Source: Bryoerythrophyllum caledonicum (taxonomy: Eukaryota; Streptophyta; Bryopsida; Pottiales; Pottiaceae). Taken from it: a DNA stretch of 64,000 nt. Position numbers and translations under genes: made by a program. Position 1 is the stretch's first letter. The number at the start of each line of letters is the position of its first letter. Shown here piece by piece: positions 25,300-35,611 of this stretch. Location: NCBI GenBank assembly GCA_963971425.1, contig OZ020517.1, forward strand, positions 31,654,734 to 31,718,733, in the 5' to 3' direction. The notes below the pieces were generated by a model. It had not been told where the DNA came from, did no database searches, and was given only the letters and a program-made list of their open reading frames with translations.

Positions 25300-28200
25300 A
25301 CACATCCTGGAGGATGGCTTCCCCGGTACCTTAGTAACCGGTAACAAGTAACCACATGTGTTTCAGTTAAACTCTATTGAGCGTCAGAGAAGATTTCCGG
25401 TAAGTTTTTACAGTACTCGGAAAGTCACTGCCCTCCGTTCTCGCAGTCCAGAGGCCACAATATCCACAATCTAACCCTACACCTTGAAAGAGTTAAATAG
25501 GTCGCAGCCGGTTCACCGGTCTTCACAATCTACCGGGAACTTGTCCCGGTAAACCGATCACGCAAGCCCGGATTCCAACTACAATCACACCCAATGAATC
25601 AAAGCAAGAAGATACAAGACTCACAACAAGTTAGTACTAGGCAAATCATATGAGCAAAACAACCTTCCACAAGGATCGTCGGAACTCATCCACTGCAAGG
25701 GTAATAATCCCGGAATTCTCCGGACTCAGGCTTAGCCGGGATGTCTCCCGGTGTATCGAGAGAAAGGGGATGTCACCTCCTACTCCACACCAATCCGAAT
25801 ACTTCCCATTTAAGGGAGGCTATCATAAATAGCCGTGGGCTTTCTGGATCCCATCTGGTAAAGCAACTCTTCCCGGTCCCACCGGTGAAAAGTCTAGAGC
25901 ATAAGTCCCGGACCTCACACTACCTATCTACCTCGATATCCTAGCCCCTCGGGATGTCTCTATTCACACTCAATCACTTAACACACAACAAGTCACAACC
26001 TTGCACACCTAGCAAAGACACACTAGGAGGATTCAACCCTCTCCCGATCTACTCACACAAGCTCAACAAAGACTCTAGACACAAGCAATAAAGGCAAGAC
26101 ATGAGCACATCAACAAAGAGAAGAGTACATAACACAGGAGCCCGAGGCCCTTAAGTACACAAAGGCCACTAGGTACCCTCCAAAACTAGATCCCTAAAAG
26201 GTGGAAATGGCATCTAAAGAGTACACTAAAGTCAATAGCTACGCTCCAAAACTAGACCCCAAAAGGACAAAACGGCATCTAGGGAGTGCACTAAAGCCAA
26301 TAACTACCCTTGAAAAGTAAATCCAGTATAGGATAAAATGGCACCTAGATCCTAAAATCAAGAGTAGCCTAGTCACCGGCGGATTATCGATAGACCGGTA
26401 AACTGGAAGACTCCCGATCCTGGGACCGGTGAACCTTTCCCCAACAAAACTAAGTAGCCGGGGAAACCGCTGAAGTCGTAGTAACCGGGTGCGCAATGGG
26501 GCCTCAACGACATTACTACTCTCACCCTCGTGTATAATTCTAGCAACTTAAAACAACAGTTCACCAACCGGTGAAGTAAACCAACACATAACATATAACA
26601 AAGACTCAACCGGAAGACTCTTCCAATTGAGACATATAGGGATTGTCACTACGTCTGGAAGTACCAACATGGTCAAGAGAATCCCCTGGAAGGTCGGATG
26701 TCTCAACCGGGAGGTCTACCGGTGGAGTGGCGGTATCCACCGGGAGGTTAAATGTATCTATAGATACATGCGGAGTCTCTTTAAGCTCGATTAGTATAGC
26801 CACATAGGACTCCACCAAGGACTTAGGGGTTGAGGAAGGGAGGTCTACCGGTTCCTTCTCGGTAGAAGTTACCGAGAGGCTTCTTTTTCACTCATAGACC
26901 TTCAAGCCCTACTCCTTGGAGAATGGGGAATCCACCCGACTTACCGGAGAGCCATGTTGTCCCGGATGGACAAAATTCTCAAAATGCCTGTACATCCACC
27001 AATCTCCCTATTAACTTGTCACAAACTCCGGTCCGCCCCGGAAACACAAGTCTACCGGTCAACCAGTAAACAACTCCGGAACACTTTGCTAGAATATGTG
27101 GATATAGGTGTCTCACACATCTAGCAACATACTAACAACACAAGGACACATATAATCGTAACTAGGAGAGAACTTTGGAGACAAGGACTTAGAAAGAGGT
27201 TCTTCCCGGTTGACCAGGAAAAAGATAGGAATTATGGACAAGACCTAAAATGATAGGAGAATGGAGATAACTCAAAATAACAACTTGCCACAAGGCTAGG
27301 ACAATCGACAACAACTATACATGTAAACAACACAATAAGGTCTAGAGGAAGTCCCCCGGGGGACTTTTTCTCTAGACCGGGGAGGTTGTTACCGAGGAGT
27401 CACCCCAGTAGACAAGATAGGAAAAGACTCACAAACAAGAAATTCTGACAATCAAAAGAAATTCAACATGGGTAAGAGTCATCTTTGTTGTTGCACCCGC
27501 AACCTCCTTTCTTTGTCTCTTTTATCTTCTTGCTTCGGCCACAAATGTCCTTCACTTCCACAAACCTTAGAAATCTCTACCAAACCCTAGCTCACAGTTT
27601 TTCCACCAAACCCTAGCTCACAGTTTTTCCACCAAACCCTAGCTTGCGCACCTCTTCCACCAAACCTTAGCCCGTGCACCTCTTCCACCAAATCCTAGCC
27701 CGTGCTACTTCCTCTTCAAACCCTAGTTGTAACTCCTTGTTGCACCACCTCTTTGACTACTTCTTCAAACTCCAACTCCAAACAAAGACTAAATAGAGAG
27801 AGGGAGAACCTATGAGAGAGAGAGAGAGAACTAGATAGGGAGATAGAGGAGAAAATTTGAGGGAGGGGAGATTTTAGAGAAGGAGGGGGAGAGAGAGAAG
27901 AGTTTTGGAGAGGGGGAGAGTTTTGGAGGGGGGAAGAGTTTCTAGAGAGAAGAGGTCAAATTTCGGGGAGAGAGAGAGATCGACCATGACTACTGGAGCT
28001 ACCCGGGCTGCTGCCTGGGTATCAGCCCATACCCGGGTTGGTATCCGGGCTAGTTCATACCCGGATTGATATCTGGGTATGTACTTTTTTATTTTATTTT
28101 TATTTTTATTTTTTTGGAATCTTTTTCTTTTCTTTTTCTTTTTCTTTATCTTTTATCTTTTTCTTTTTTGTCTTTTCTTTTCTTTTCTCTACCACTACTA

Positions 28201-28440
28201 CTAATTCAAACAAGAATTAGCATCTAGAAGAACTCAACTACTTCTAACTACCTCCTAAACTTAAATAGTTAATTTAGATTTAAGTGGTGATTTTAGACTT
28301 ACGTCCCGGGATATCTCCCGGGACTCTTTTGAAATTATTTCCCTGGACTTAAATTAGTGATTTTAAGACCCGGTTTTATTACCACTATAAATTTAATTAA
28401 CTACTTAAGCATTTCCCTATTTTCTCTATTTGCTATCTAA
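25300..28440. repeat. CCGGT-rich non-coding insertion
   Basis: About 3 kb in which ACCGGT/CCGGTAAAC/CCGGGA words recur dozens of times, unlike any other part of the window, followed by GA-rich and TTTTC-rich simple sequence. No coding frame or clear ends are seen. It looks like a separate nested element of unknown class within the CACTA element. Confidence 0.45.
27580..27730. repeat. Degenerate tandem repeat with AAACCCTAG words
   Basis: About five units of 27-34 bp built on CCACCAAACCCTAGCTCAC. Resembles runs of telobox-like sequence. Confidence 0.7.
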
Positions 28441-28566
28441 TCTAATTTCACACAATACTAACTACTTTTCTAGTTAACTAATAATAAAAACCCTATTTTA
28501 ACTCATTTTTTTGATAGGGGTGACCAAGTAGGAGTTTTAGACTCCCACAAGCCCCCTCCCTCTTCC

Positions 28567-28570
<4 letters not shown>

Positions 28571-28640
<70 letters not shown>
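28571..28640. repeat. (TC)35 microsatellite
   Basis: Seventy bases of perfect TC dinucleotide, flanked by TTCC and GCTCTCG. Likely highly polymorphic; it can also form H-DNA. Confidence 0.95.
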
Positions 28641-28643
<3 letters not shown>

Positions 28644-29109
28644 CTCGACTGATTTTCGGCGGCAACAAAAGAATGACGCCGATGCGAAAGAATGATACGA
28701 GAGCTGCGAGACGACCCAAAACCATCACTTCCAGGGGGATTCATATTGTGTACATTTTAAGAGTTGTATTCTTTTAGTTTTGTTGATTCTGCCGGTCATG
28801 GTTGTAGTAGCGGGTTTTGGTGCGTGACCCCAAGATTGCTTGGATTACTTGTTATGTAGGTCCTCGTTACATTTTACGAGGTGTATTCACGAAGTTCGTT
28901 GCCTTTGATGATTATCAGTGTTTTGGTGACGTATTGCTTCGATGAGGTTCCTTTTAGAAAAAACATCTTTTGATTCGGTTTATGAGAAATTAACTTCTAG
29001 AATTGCTATCTTTTTGCTATGAACATATCAGGTTCGCTAGAAAGAAAATAAAATAAAATGAGGCAAACTGTGGTTAAAATGAAAAATGTAAAATACTTTT
29101 TTTTTCTGG

Positions 29110-29990
29110 TGAATTTTCAAATGGAGACAAGTCTTAATTTTATACCTCTAACCCCTAATTACCAAGCCATTTTCAAACCAGAAACACTTCAAAACTACTC
29201 GTTTCAGTGTAGTGAGTAAGGAAGAAAACGAGAACTTTTATTTCTGGTTTGAATTGTAGGATCTCAATTAAGACTTGTTAAATAGCACACTCACAAAATT
29301 TCATGAACTTTGATTGCACGGATTGGAAGATTAAAATGTTTGAAGTTTAGAAAAGGGCTCATTTTCTTCATTGATTGAAAGATTAATATGTTTGAAGTTC
29401 ATAAAAGGGTTCATTTTCTTCCCTACGTTTAGTGGATCAACAAACTTTGACTTCACTTGGTGTCCAATTTTTGCACTACACAAGGTCTAAATTCATTACC
29501 ACCATGTTAAGCATGATATAAGTTCCTTGTACACCAATTTTTTAGAGGTAAAGAAAGGATGTAGCATATTCAAAACAATTGTGCAAGGAGTGGAGGTTCA
29601 AAAATTGTCAATTCACAAAACTTTTTTTTGTGAATTTAATATGTCTTAGAATGAGAATCCAAATGGTCTATGGAAAGGTTCATACCACATAATGCTGTGG
29701 GGAAAATAAAAAGTAAAAATATGAAGATCTCTAATTTTTATGTGGAAAGAAAGAAGAGTTTTTGGTACCTTGTCCAACAATGTGCCACACTGTATGAAAA
29801 TGTTTGACTTGGACTAATATGCTAATATTCACTGAAAACAAGAGATTTTTTTGACGATATAAAAGGAAATGATATTATTTGCTAATATTGAAAATCTCAC
29901 ATTCAATAGAGTGTCCTAGCAAAAAAAATTAGACTCACACAAACCTTTTAGTAATGTTCATTTAGAGTAAAATTTTCAAAAAATAATGTT
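29110..29990 (+). repeat. Dispersed AT-rich repeat family A, forward copy
   Basis: Matches 41,690-42,590 along its length with words such as GGATCTCAATTAAGACTT, TTTGACTTCACTTGG and GTGGAGGTTCAAAAATTG. Lies inside the large CACTA element. No coding frame. Confidence 0.75.
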
Positions 29991-31108
29991 ATAAATTGAC
30001 ACAAGGGGAACGTGCCCAAACCTTCAAAAGTCCTCTGATGGGACAATTGATAATTTAGGGGTTAAGGGTTAAAAGTCTATTTTGTTTACATTGGCAATTT
30101 TCATCATCTTGATACTTTTGAGTAAAACTTTGTAAATGAAAAATTCAGATATACTTTAGATATTACTAATATCATTTTTAGTATTCTTAACTTCATAATT
30201 TCTCACCAAAAACATACTAAACCCACCTATTCTAGTACAAAGAATGGAAAAGGCAAATTAACTTCTTCTTTTTGTTTATAACTATTAAATTTGACTATGG
30301 ATTCTACACTACTCAAAGAAAAAAATTTACTTTGATATAACTCAAACATGAATTTTTGTAATGTCATAACATCATACTAGAAGATAATTGAAATATTATT
30401 TTATTTTAAATGAAGAAAAAGGTATCTTTTCTGGCTTTAGTTAAAAGGATCAACAAACTTGACTTCACTTGATGTTGAAATTTTGCATTATGTAGAGGAG
30501 TTGCCCATTCTATATAGAGGAGTTGCCCATTTTTTCAGGTTTTTGTTTTTGGGCAGCGGGTTGCAGTCATCCTTCAGTGAAAATAAACGTAGTGGCTGAC
30601 ATGGACATCCCGCGTTTGTTATGACGTTGCACTCTGACGTCACCATGTTTTTCTTGACATTAACACAAACGTGTTTGTTTAGGATGACATCAGCGCGTTT
30701 CATCTTTAACACGGACAATTTTGATACAACGTCAAACTAAATTTGAGGTACACTAGCAATTTTTGGACTAATGCCTGACATCACAGAAAACACAACACGT
30801 AACAGCCTTGTCGACACCAAAAACATGGTTTTTTTATAGTGAGGTGAGATACACCCAAGAGGGGCCGTTGACATCGGCGCCACTCTATCAGGTGTATGAA
30901 CTTGTGAGTTGTGGCGCCTTCCAAGGGGAGCCGATGTCGGCGGCCCTCTTTGGGTGCATCTCACCGGACGCTGATTTGCACCGCTAAGGGGCAGCCAACA
31001 TCGGCTCCCCTCTGAAAGACGCCACTGAAAAGAAAGAAGGCACATGCACAAAACAAAAGAGCGATCAATACCTGGTAGAGAATGCCCACGAGTCCGTCAA
31101 TGGTCAAA

Positions 31109-31398
31109 GCACACACCAGGTGATAAGGAATCCCTTGATGGCCTCAACATCTCGTTGAATTGCGCCCTTAACCCTAAACCCTAAACCTAGATCCTTCTCC
31201 CGATTGCTAAGTGGCTGAAGCAATAGACTGTTTGCAGTGCAAAGAGGACAATGGAATAGTTGATGATACAGTAACTTGACGACGATGACGAATCATCGGA
31301 ATAGAACAGAGGCAACAATCTATGAAAGTGTGACACAGACATCATACATGACTTTTGACCTCATTTCTTGATACATGTGATCAAAATCAGCTCAAAAC
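31109..31398 (-). pseudogene. Broken copy of TFB5 exon 1, its leader and flank
   Basis: 31,109-31,230 matches 10,422-10,540 (exon 1, start-codon region, telobox and leader) and 31,326-31,398 continues the match to the 10,551-10,617 flank after a 95-bp interruption. The start region has several changes and a one-base loss, and no exon 2 follows, so no TFB5 can be made. Confidence 0.85.
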
Positions 31399-31564
31399 AG
31401 ACATTAATATCTGTAGTAAGCTTGAAGGTGGGACGAGCTTCATGGAAGATGACCTCTATTTTGTCATACCCAAAAGGTGGGTAAACTACTTCAAACTTCA
31501 GATTATATAAGCTCTTTTGAGCTCGGTTGAAGGATGCTAATTGAGAGACCACTAAGAGTCACTA

Positions 31565-32293
31565 CACTAAAAATTATATTTAGTGTTGGCAACACTAAAC
31601 ACGAACAACAGCACCAATTGTCAACAAGGGTAGAATTGTAGCAACTCTAATTGTCAATTCCAACACCAATTGTGAACAATAGTAAGATTTAAAGAATTGA
31701 AAAATGAAGAAGTTGACATTTAGTGTTAGATTTTGAAATTTAGATGGGAGCATGAAGAAGTTGCATTAATTATGCAACTTGCAACTTTGGCGGCTAAAAG
31801 GGAGGCTGCCATTAAGAAATGGTGGCCCCAATACACTAATTGTCCACAAGTTGACTAATACCGTAGGTGAACCTCTAGTCCGGCATAAATTAATTAGAAA
31901 AGCCCATGCCGAATTAAGTGGAAAATGTTTTTTTGAAAATGTGGAAATTGTAAAAATTGCATATTTACAGATTTTGGCACATGTAGAGACATCAAAGTGG
32001 ATTAAGGCTTGGAAAAGTCTTCATCCATGGTAATCATGCGTAAGCACTTGAGTTTGGAATCCCAAGGTCTTGAGTTCAATTCCCATGGGTGCCAAAATAG
32101 GCCAAATATAGTAGTATTTGATTTCTTGCCGAAAATAACATGATTGTAATTTTGAATGCCGAATGTCATTTTTTCACTTTAATTAATTATTCGGCATTAA
32201 GGTGCCGAACTAAACGTTCACCTACGGTAGTGTTGGGACATGATGGTGGTAAATACACCAATTGTCATCCAACACTAAATATAATTTTTAGTG
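31565..32293. mobile_element. TA-flanked MITE, 729 bp
   Basis: The ends are CACTAAAAATTATATTTAG and, reverse-complemented at the right, the same 19 bases continuing TGTTGG, each bordered by TA. TA duplication and the CACTRAA terminus suggest a Tc1/mariner-like or unclassified family shared with the elements at 32,336 and 38,737. It contains a nested element. Confidence 0.8.
31861..32227. mobile_element. Nested TA-flanked element, 367 bp
   Basis: The termini CCGTAGGTGAAC and GTTCACCTACGG are inverted and bordered by TA on both sides, inside the larger MITE. Further inside, GCCGAATTAAG-type words are also inverted. The segment at 32,031-32,095 resembles the 3' half of a tRNA (GAGTTCAATTCCC), so SINE-like material may be present. 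Confidence 0.65.
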
Positions 32294-32335
32294 TAGTAAG
32301 AGTGAACATGTAGTATAATGCAGTACACTGAAAAT

Positions 32336-32545
32336 GATGTTTAGTGTATCCACACTTCATGAATTGGAAGTGCTGTAGTTTTATACTTTTGATGAAGATT
32401 TTTACCGAGAGCACAACAATCTATACTACTCAAAGGAGCGGATCATTGTAGAGATGGTTGGCAAACTTTTTCACCAAGAGTAAAAGGCTATAGCATTTAT
32501 AAATCAACTACTGTAGTGTGGATACACAAAATATTATTTTTAGAG
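32336..32545. mobile_element. TA-flanked MITE, 210 bp
   Basis: The left end CACTGAAAATGATGTTTAG is inverted, with about six mismatches in 31, against the right end (CTCTAAAAATAATATTTTG when reversed). TA flanks both sides. The same element, missing its left end, stands next to TFB5 at 10.6-10.7 kb. Confidence 0.7.
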
Positions 32546-32574
32546 TAGCGGAACTCGATAAATGATGCACACTT

Positions 32575-32790
32575 CAAGTTCTAACCTATGAACAGAACTT
32601 GCCTTGGTAAACTCCATTCGTCCAACGTAGCTTTATCACATACTGTAGTTCACTAATCGCATTGGTTATCCAGTTACAGTCTGTAATAAGTCGCAGCCCT
32701 GAAGTGTTAGTTTGGAAGCTCTCCGTCTCTAATCTCGTCTCGTGAAATACATCACTGTTCAATACTCCAACATGGTATCAGAGAATAATC
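32575..32790 (+). mobile_element. LTR retroelement fossil: LTR end plus primer-binding site
   Basis: A segment ending CCAACA is followed at once by TGGTATCAGAG, the plant initiator-Met-tRNA primer-binding site used by many Copia and TRIM elements. The left limit is a guess. No gag or pol coding region is visible downstream, so this is a truncated, clearly broken remnant. Confidence 0.45.
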
Positions 32791-32890
32791 GAAATACTCT
32801 ACGATGGAAGATGTTGGTTTTCTGACATGCTATCAGAGCGATCCTGCTCCCAAAGTTCGTTCTTGATATTGGGTTTCTGAACTAAGAACT

Positions 32891-33025
32891 AAGGTAAGGG
32901 TCTCTTGAACCGACCCTGTTTCTTAAACCGTCCCCCTCCTGAAATGAACACTGTAGGTACACTGTAGGTACTCTGAGTTAGAGGACGGTTTAAGAAAGAG
33001 GGTCGGTTCAAGAGACCCTTACCTT
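32891..33025. mobile_element. Foldback MITE, 135 bp
   Basis: Arms of about 43 bp beginning AAGGTAAGGGTCTCTTGAAC are near-perfect inverted repeats around a loop of about 48 bases. The 4-bp word AACT flanks both sides (32887-32890, 33026-33029). Near-identity of the arms implies recent origin. Confidence 0.85.
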
Positions 33026-33039
33026 AACTTGAACATAAT

Positions 33040-33560
33040 GGATACACTCTCTACTAATTGGTGCATACATCATTTACTAATTAGTACATACACTACATAC
33101 TATTTAGATTATACATTATTTACCATTTAATACATACATGCTATATACTATTTAGAATAGTACACTTTTATTATTGAATCAAATACACTATTTAGTATTT
33201 ATGTTGCATTTAGTATGTACACTATTTAGTATGTTGTATTATGTTGTATCTAGATATATGCACTATTTAGTACATGCACGATTTACTATTTAATACATAC
33301 ACAATTTACTAATTAGTACATACGCTAATTACTATTTATTGTGTATACTATTTATAATATAATCCATACACTACTTACTATTTAGTAACATGAGCTATTT
33401 ACTCTATAGTAAAATACACTGCCTACTAATTAGTGTATATATTATTTATAATTTAATCCATACACTACTTACTATTTGGTGAAATAAGCTATTTATTTTT
33501 ATAAAAATACATTGTTCACTATTTAGTAAAATACACTTTTTAGTGAATACACTATTTAAA
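33040..33560. repeat. AT-rich degenerate tandem tract
   Basis: Roughly 20-bp units built on TACATACACTATTTACTATTTAG repeat about 25 times with drift. Further units occur at 33,795-33,850 beyond the next MITE, so that MITE split the tract. Confidence 0.8.
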
Positions 33561-33791
33561 ACCATATTCATCATATTGGGAGATTGGGAGCCTCCCAAAA
33601 TATTATATGAAGCTTAAGTCAACCTAAACATGCAAATGTTTAGTAAATTTACACAATGAAATTTGTCCTATATGTACAATATGGCTACATATTCAGCTCA
33701 AGTCGAGGTGAATGTGCACAAACAATTTCTATTGGGAAAACCATTCATACCTTTCAAAGTCCTGGAAATCTCCCAATATAATGAATATGGT
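33561..33791. mobile_element. MITE, 231 bp, inside the AT-rich tract
   Basis: ACCATATTCATCATATTGGG at the left is matched by its reverse complement at the right (CCCAATATAATGAATATGGT) with one difference. Class not assigned. Confidence 0.75.
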
Positions 33792-33849
33792 GTTATTTAT
33801 TATTTAGAAGATACAATGTTTACTATTTAACACATACACAATTTACTGT

Positions 33850-35490
33850 TTCTTAACCGGCCATAGCCGTCCATTGTCCTTAAAGGGTTATAAAGAAGAA
33901 TCAAAAGCCACACCCGATAACATTTCAATAGATTTTTTTTAATTTTGCATATCACCATAGGCTGCAAGCACTTAAAGGTCTCAAATCTACGAATGAGAAA
34001 TTTTCTTGGTGCAATTAGAAGAATAGAGTAGAAGTTGGATTTCACAGATTGACACAAAATCTACATAATTATAGTGTATAGAGCCATTTTTTGTCGTCAA
34101 TATTGTACAAAATGAAATAACATAATTCACTAGTCATGGGCACCTAAATTTTTGCTTACTCGTACAATTCTACATTTTTAACATAGAGAAAAATGAATCT
34201 ATAATTAAAATATATCTTAATATGAAGAACTAAGTATTCATTACAATGTTAGTAAAAAGAGACAAATTATGTGAGGGAAAAATCATTCTATTTATTTGCA
34301 TCAAGTTGGAAATTAGGAGATATAAAAAACTAATAAAGCTCTAACCTATACTAGCCTAATCTAAACTATAAAGCTCTAGCCTCTACAATAATCTAAAATA
34401 AGATATAATTACGTGATATCATGGTTCACTTTACATCTTTTATGAGACTTGCTAATGGAAGTGAAGACCACTCAAAGAAACCTTTATCTTACAAAATTTT
34501 ATCAATTTTTATCGATTCCAATATTTATTTCGTTTCCAAAATTTTACAAACCTTAGATTATAAGTTACTATTACAATCACGTTATATGTTCATAGTTCAT
34601 ATGTATGGTACATAATTTATGTTTAACAAAGTAAGTGTTCAAATGTCATAAAAGAAAGGAATATATAAACTAGAATATAAATATCAAAGAAGTTATAACA
34701 TTTAAGCTTTTCAAAAATTACTATGTGATATAAAACAATCAAATTGTCAACACTACAATGCCATAGTTTTATTTTGAAAGCCTTGTACGTCTAGAGAAAG
34801 AAAAATGTGACAATTCCTCTATGCTCATGAGTGGTTTTAGCTAGCGACAAACCACTCAATACATGATGGTCACATTCATCACTTTGCTCTCCAATTCTAT
34901 ATTTGAATTTTACGTCACATAGTGTCTATCCTCGAGAGGGGAGTAGTTCCATACTACTAAACCTATGTCTGGTGGACATGATTTTAGTGGTGGAACGAAA
35001 AGACACTTCATTCACCCCGGCCCCCTCTGGAGACGAGTTCTTCTTCTTCTTTAAATTTTACTTGAATATCGTATAAGGTAAGCTCCCGGTAACCAGCCAA
35101 ATCCCACAACCAACGCCTACAAAATTGGGGAATATCCAAACCCACTTCCATCCATTACCACCCATTGAGCTCCAAATGGAGGTTTTCTATTAGTCAGGAT
35201 CCCTTGCTTTTGGTCGTCACTTATTGGTGGTACCTATTGGTGGCCACCCACTAAATATAACAACACACTTTGAAAATTCATAACTAATTCAATTTTTGTT
35301 GGAAAAATATGAAATCACTTGAGATTTGTAATTCTATTGGCTATCGCAGGGGGAAAGATTTTGAAAAAAATTATTTGGTCTCTCCAAATATGCACATTGC
35401 TTAACTTGTCCGTTATGGGGGGTTTACCTTACTCCATTTTCCCCTTGGTCGCGCACTCCATTCTGCTCTCACACTCTCCACAAACAAGTA
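33850..35490. other. Non-coding AT-rich stretch
   Basis: No coding continuity or recognised element. The frames present are short and lack splice logic. The last 100 bases presumably include the MnmE promoter. Confidence 0.5.
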
Positions 35491-35535
35491 GGGTTTAGAT
35501 CATAGCTTTAGGGTTAGGGTTTAGGGTTTAGGGTT
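35491..35535 (+). promoter_or_regulatory. Telobox cluster upstream of MnmE
   Basis: Three or four TTTAGGG units (TTAGGGTTTAGGGTTTAGGG type) end about 77 bases before the start codon. Such teloboxes mark many plant translation-related promoters and leaders. Confidence 0.6.
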
Positions 35536-35611
35536 CATGAGACTTCCGTGCATGAAAAAGTTGGTTTTGAGTGAATTGTCGGAGATGGACGCATTCTGAG
35601 GTGGGTTTGCC

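Larger units (their letters stand above)
22800..30841. mobile_element. Large CACTA element (8.0 kb) with captured IscA exons
   Basis: The left end is CACTATAAGAAACCCGTG and the right end, reverse-complemented, is CACTATAAAAAAACCATG. Both sides carry the 3-bp duplication AGG (22797-22799, 30842-30844). Subterminal zones hold many TGACGTCA/TGACATCA-like words in both orientations. No transposase domain is visible. Inside lie exons of plastid IscA, a CCGGT-rich insertion, a (TC)35 tract and a copy of repeat family A. An alternative is that the two ends come from different elements, but the shared AGG speaks against it. Confidence 0.75.
22740..31020. mobile_element. Small inverted-repeat element split by the 8-kb CACTA insertion
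   Basis: The left flank (22,745-22,799, AGCCAATGTCGGCTGCCCC...GTGCAAATC) is the inverted counterpart of 30,970-31,015 (GATTTGCACC...GGGGCAGCCAACATCGGC). Within the right remnant, GGTGAGATACACCCAAGA (30,843) is also inverted against 30,963. Without the CACTA insert the element would be about 240 bp, a foldback MITE with GCCGATGTCGGC cores. Confidence 0.6.

Noticed and set aside
27580-27730. Interstitial telomere array
   Set aside because: AAACCCTAG words recur, but with 27-34 bp spacing, not as uninterrupted TTTAGGG units; a minisatellite.
28493-28744. Arg-Glu dipeptide repeat protein
   Set aside because: Translation of the (TC)35 microsatellite; no start context or flanking coding sequence.
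32031-32095. tRNA gene
   Set aside because: A B-box-like GAGTTCAATTCCC is present, but no credible A box, anticodon arm or full cloverleaf; at best a tRNA-derived fragment.
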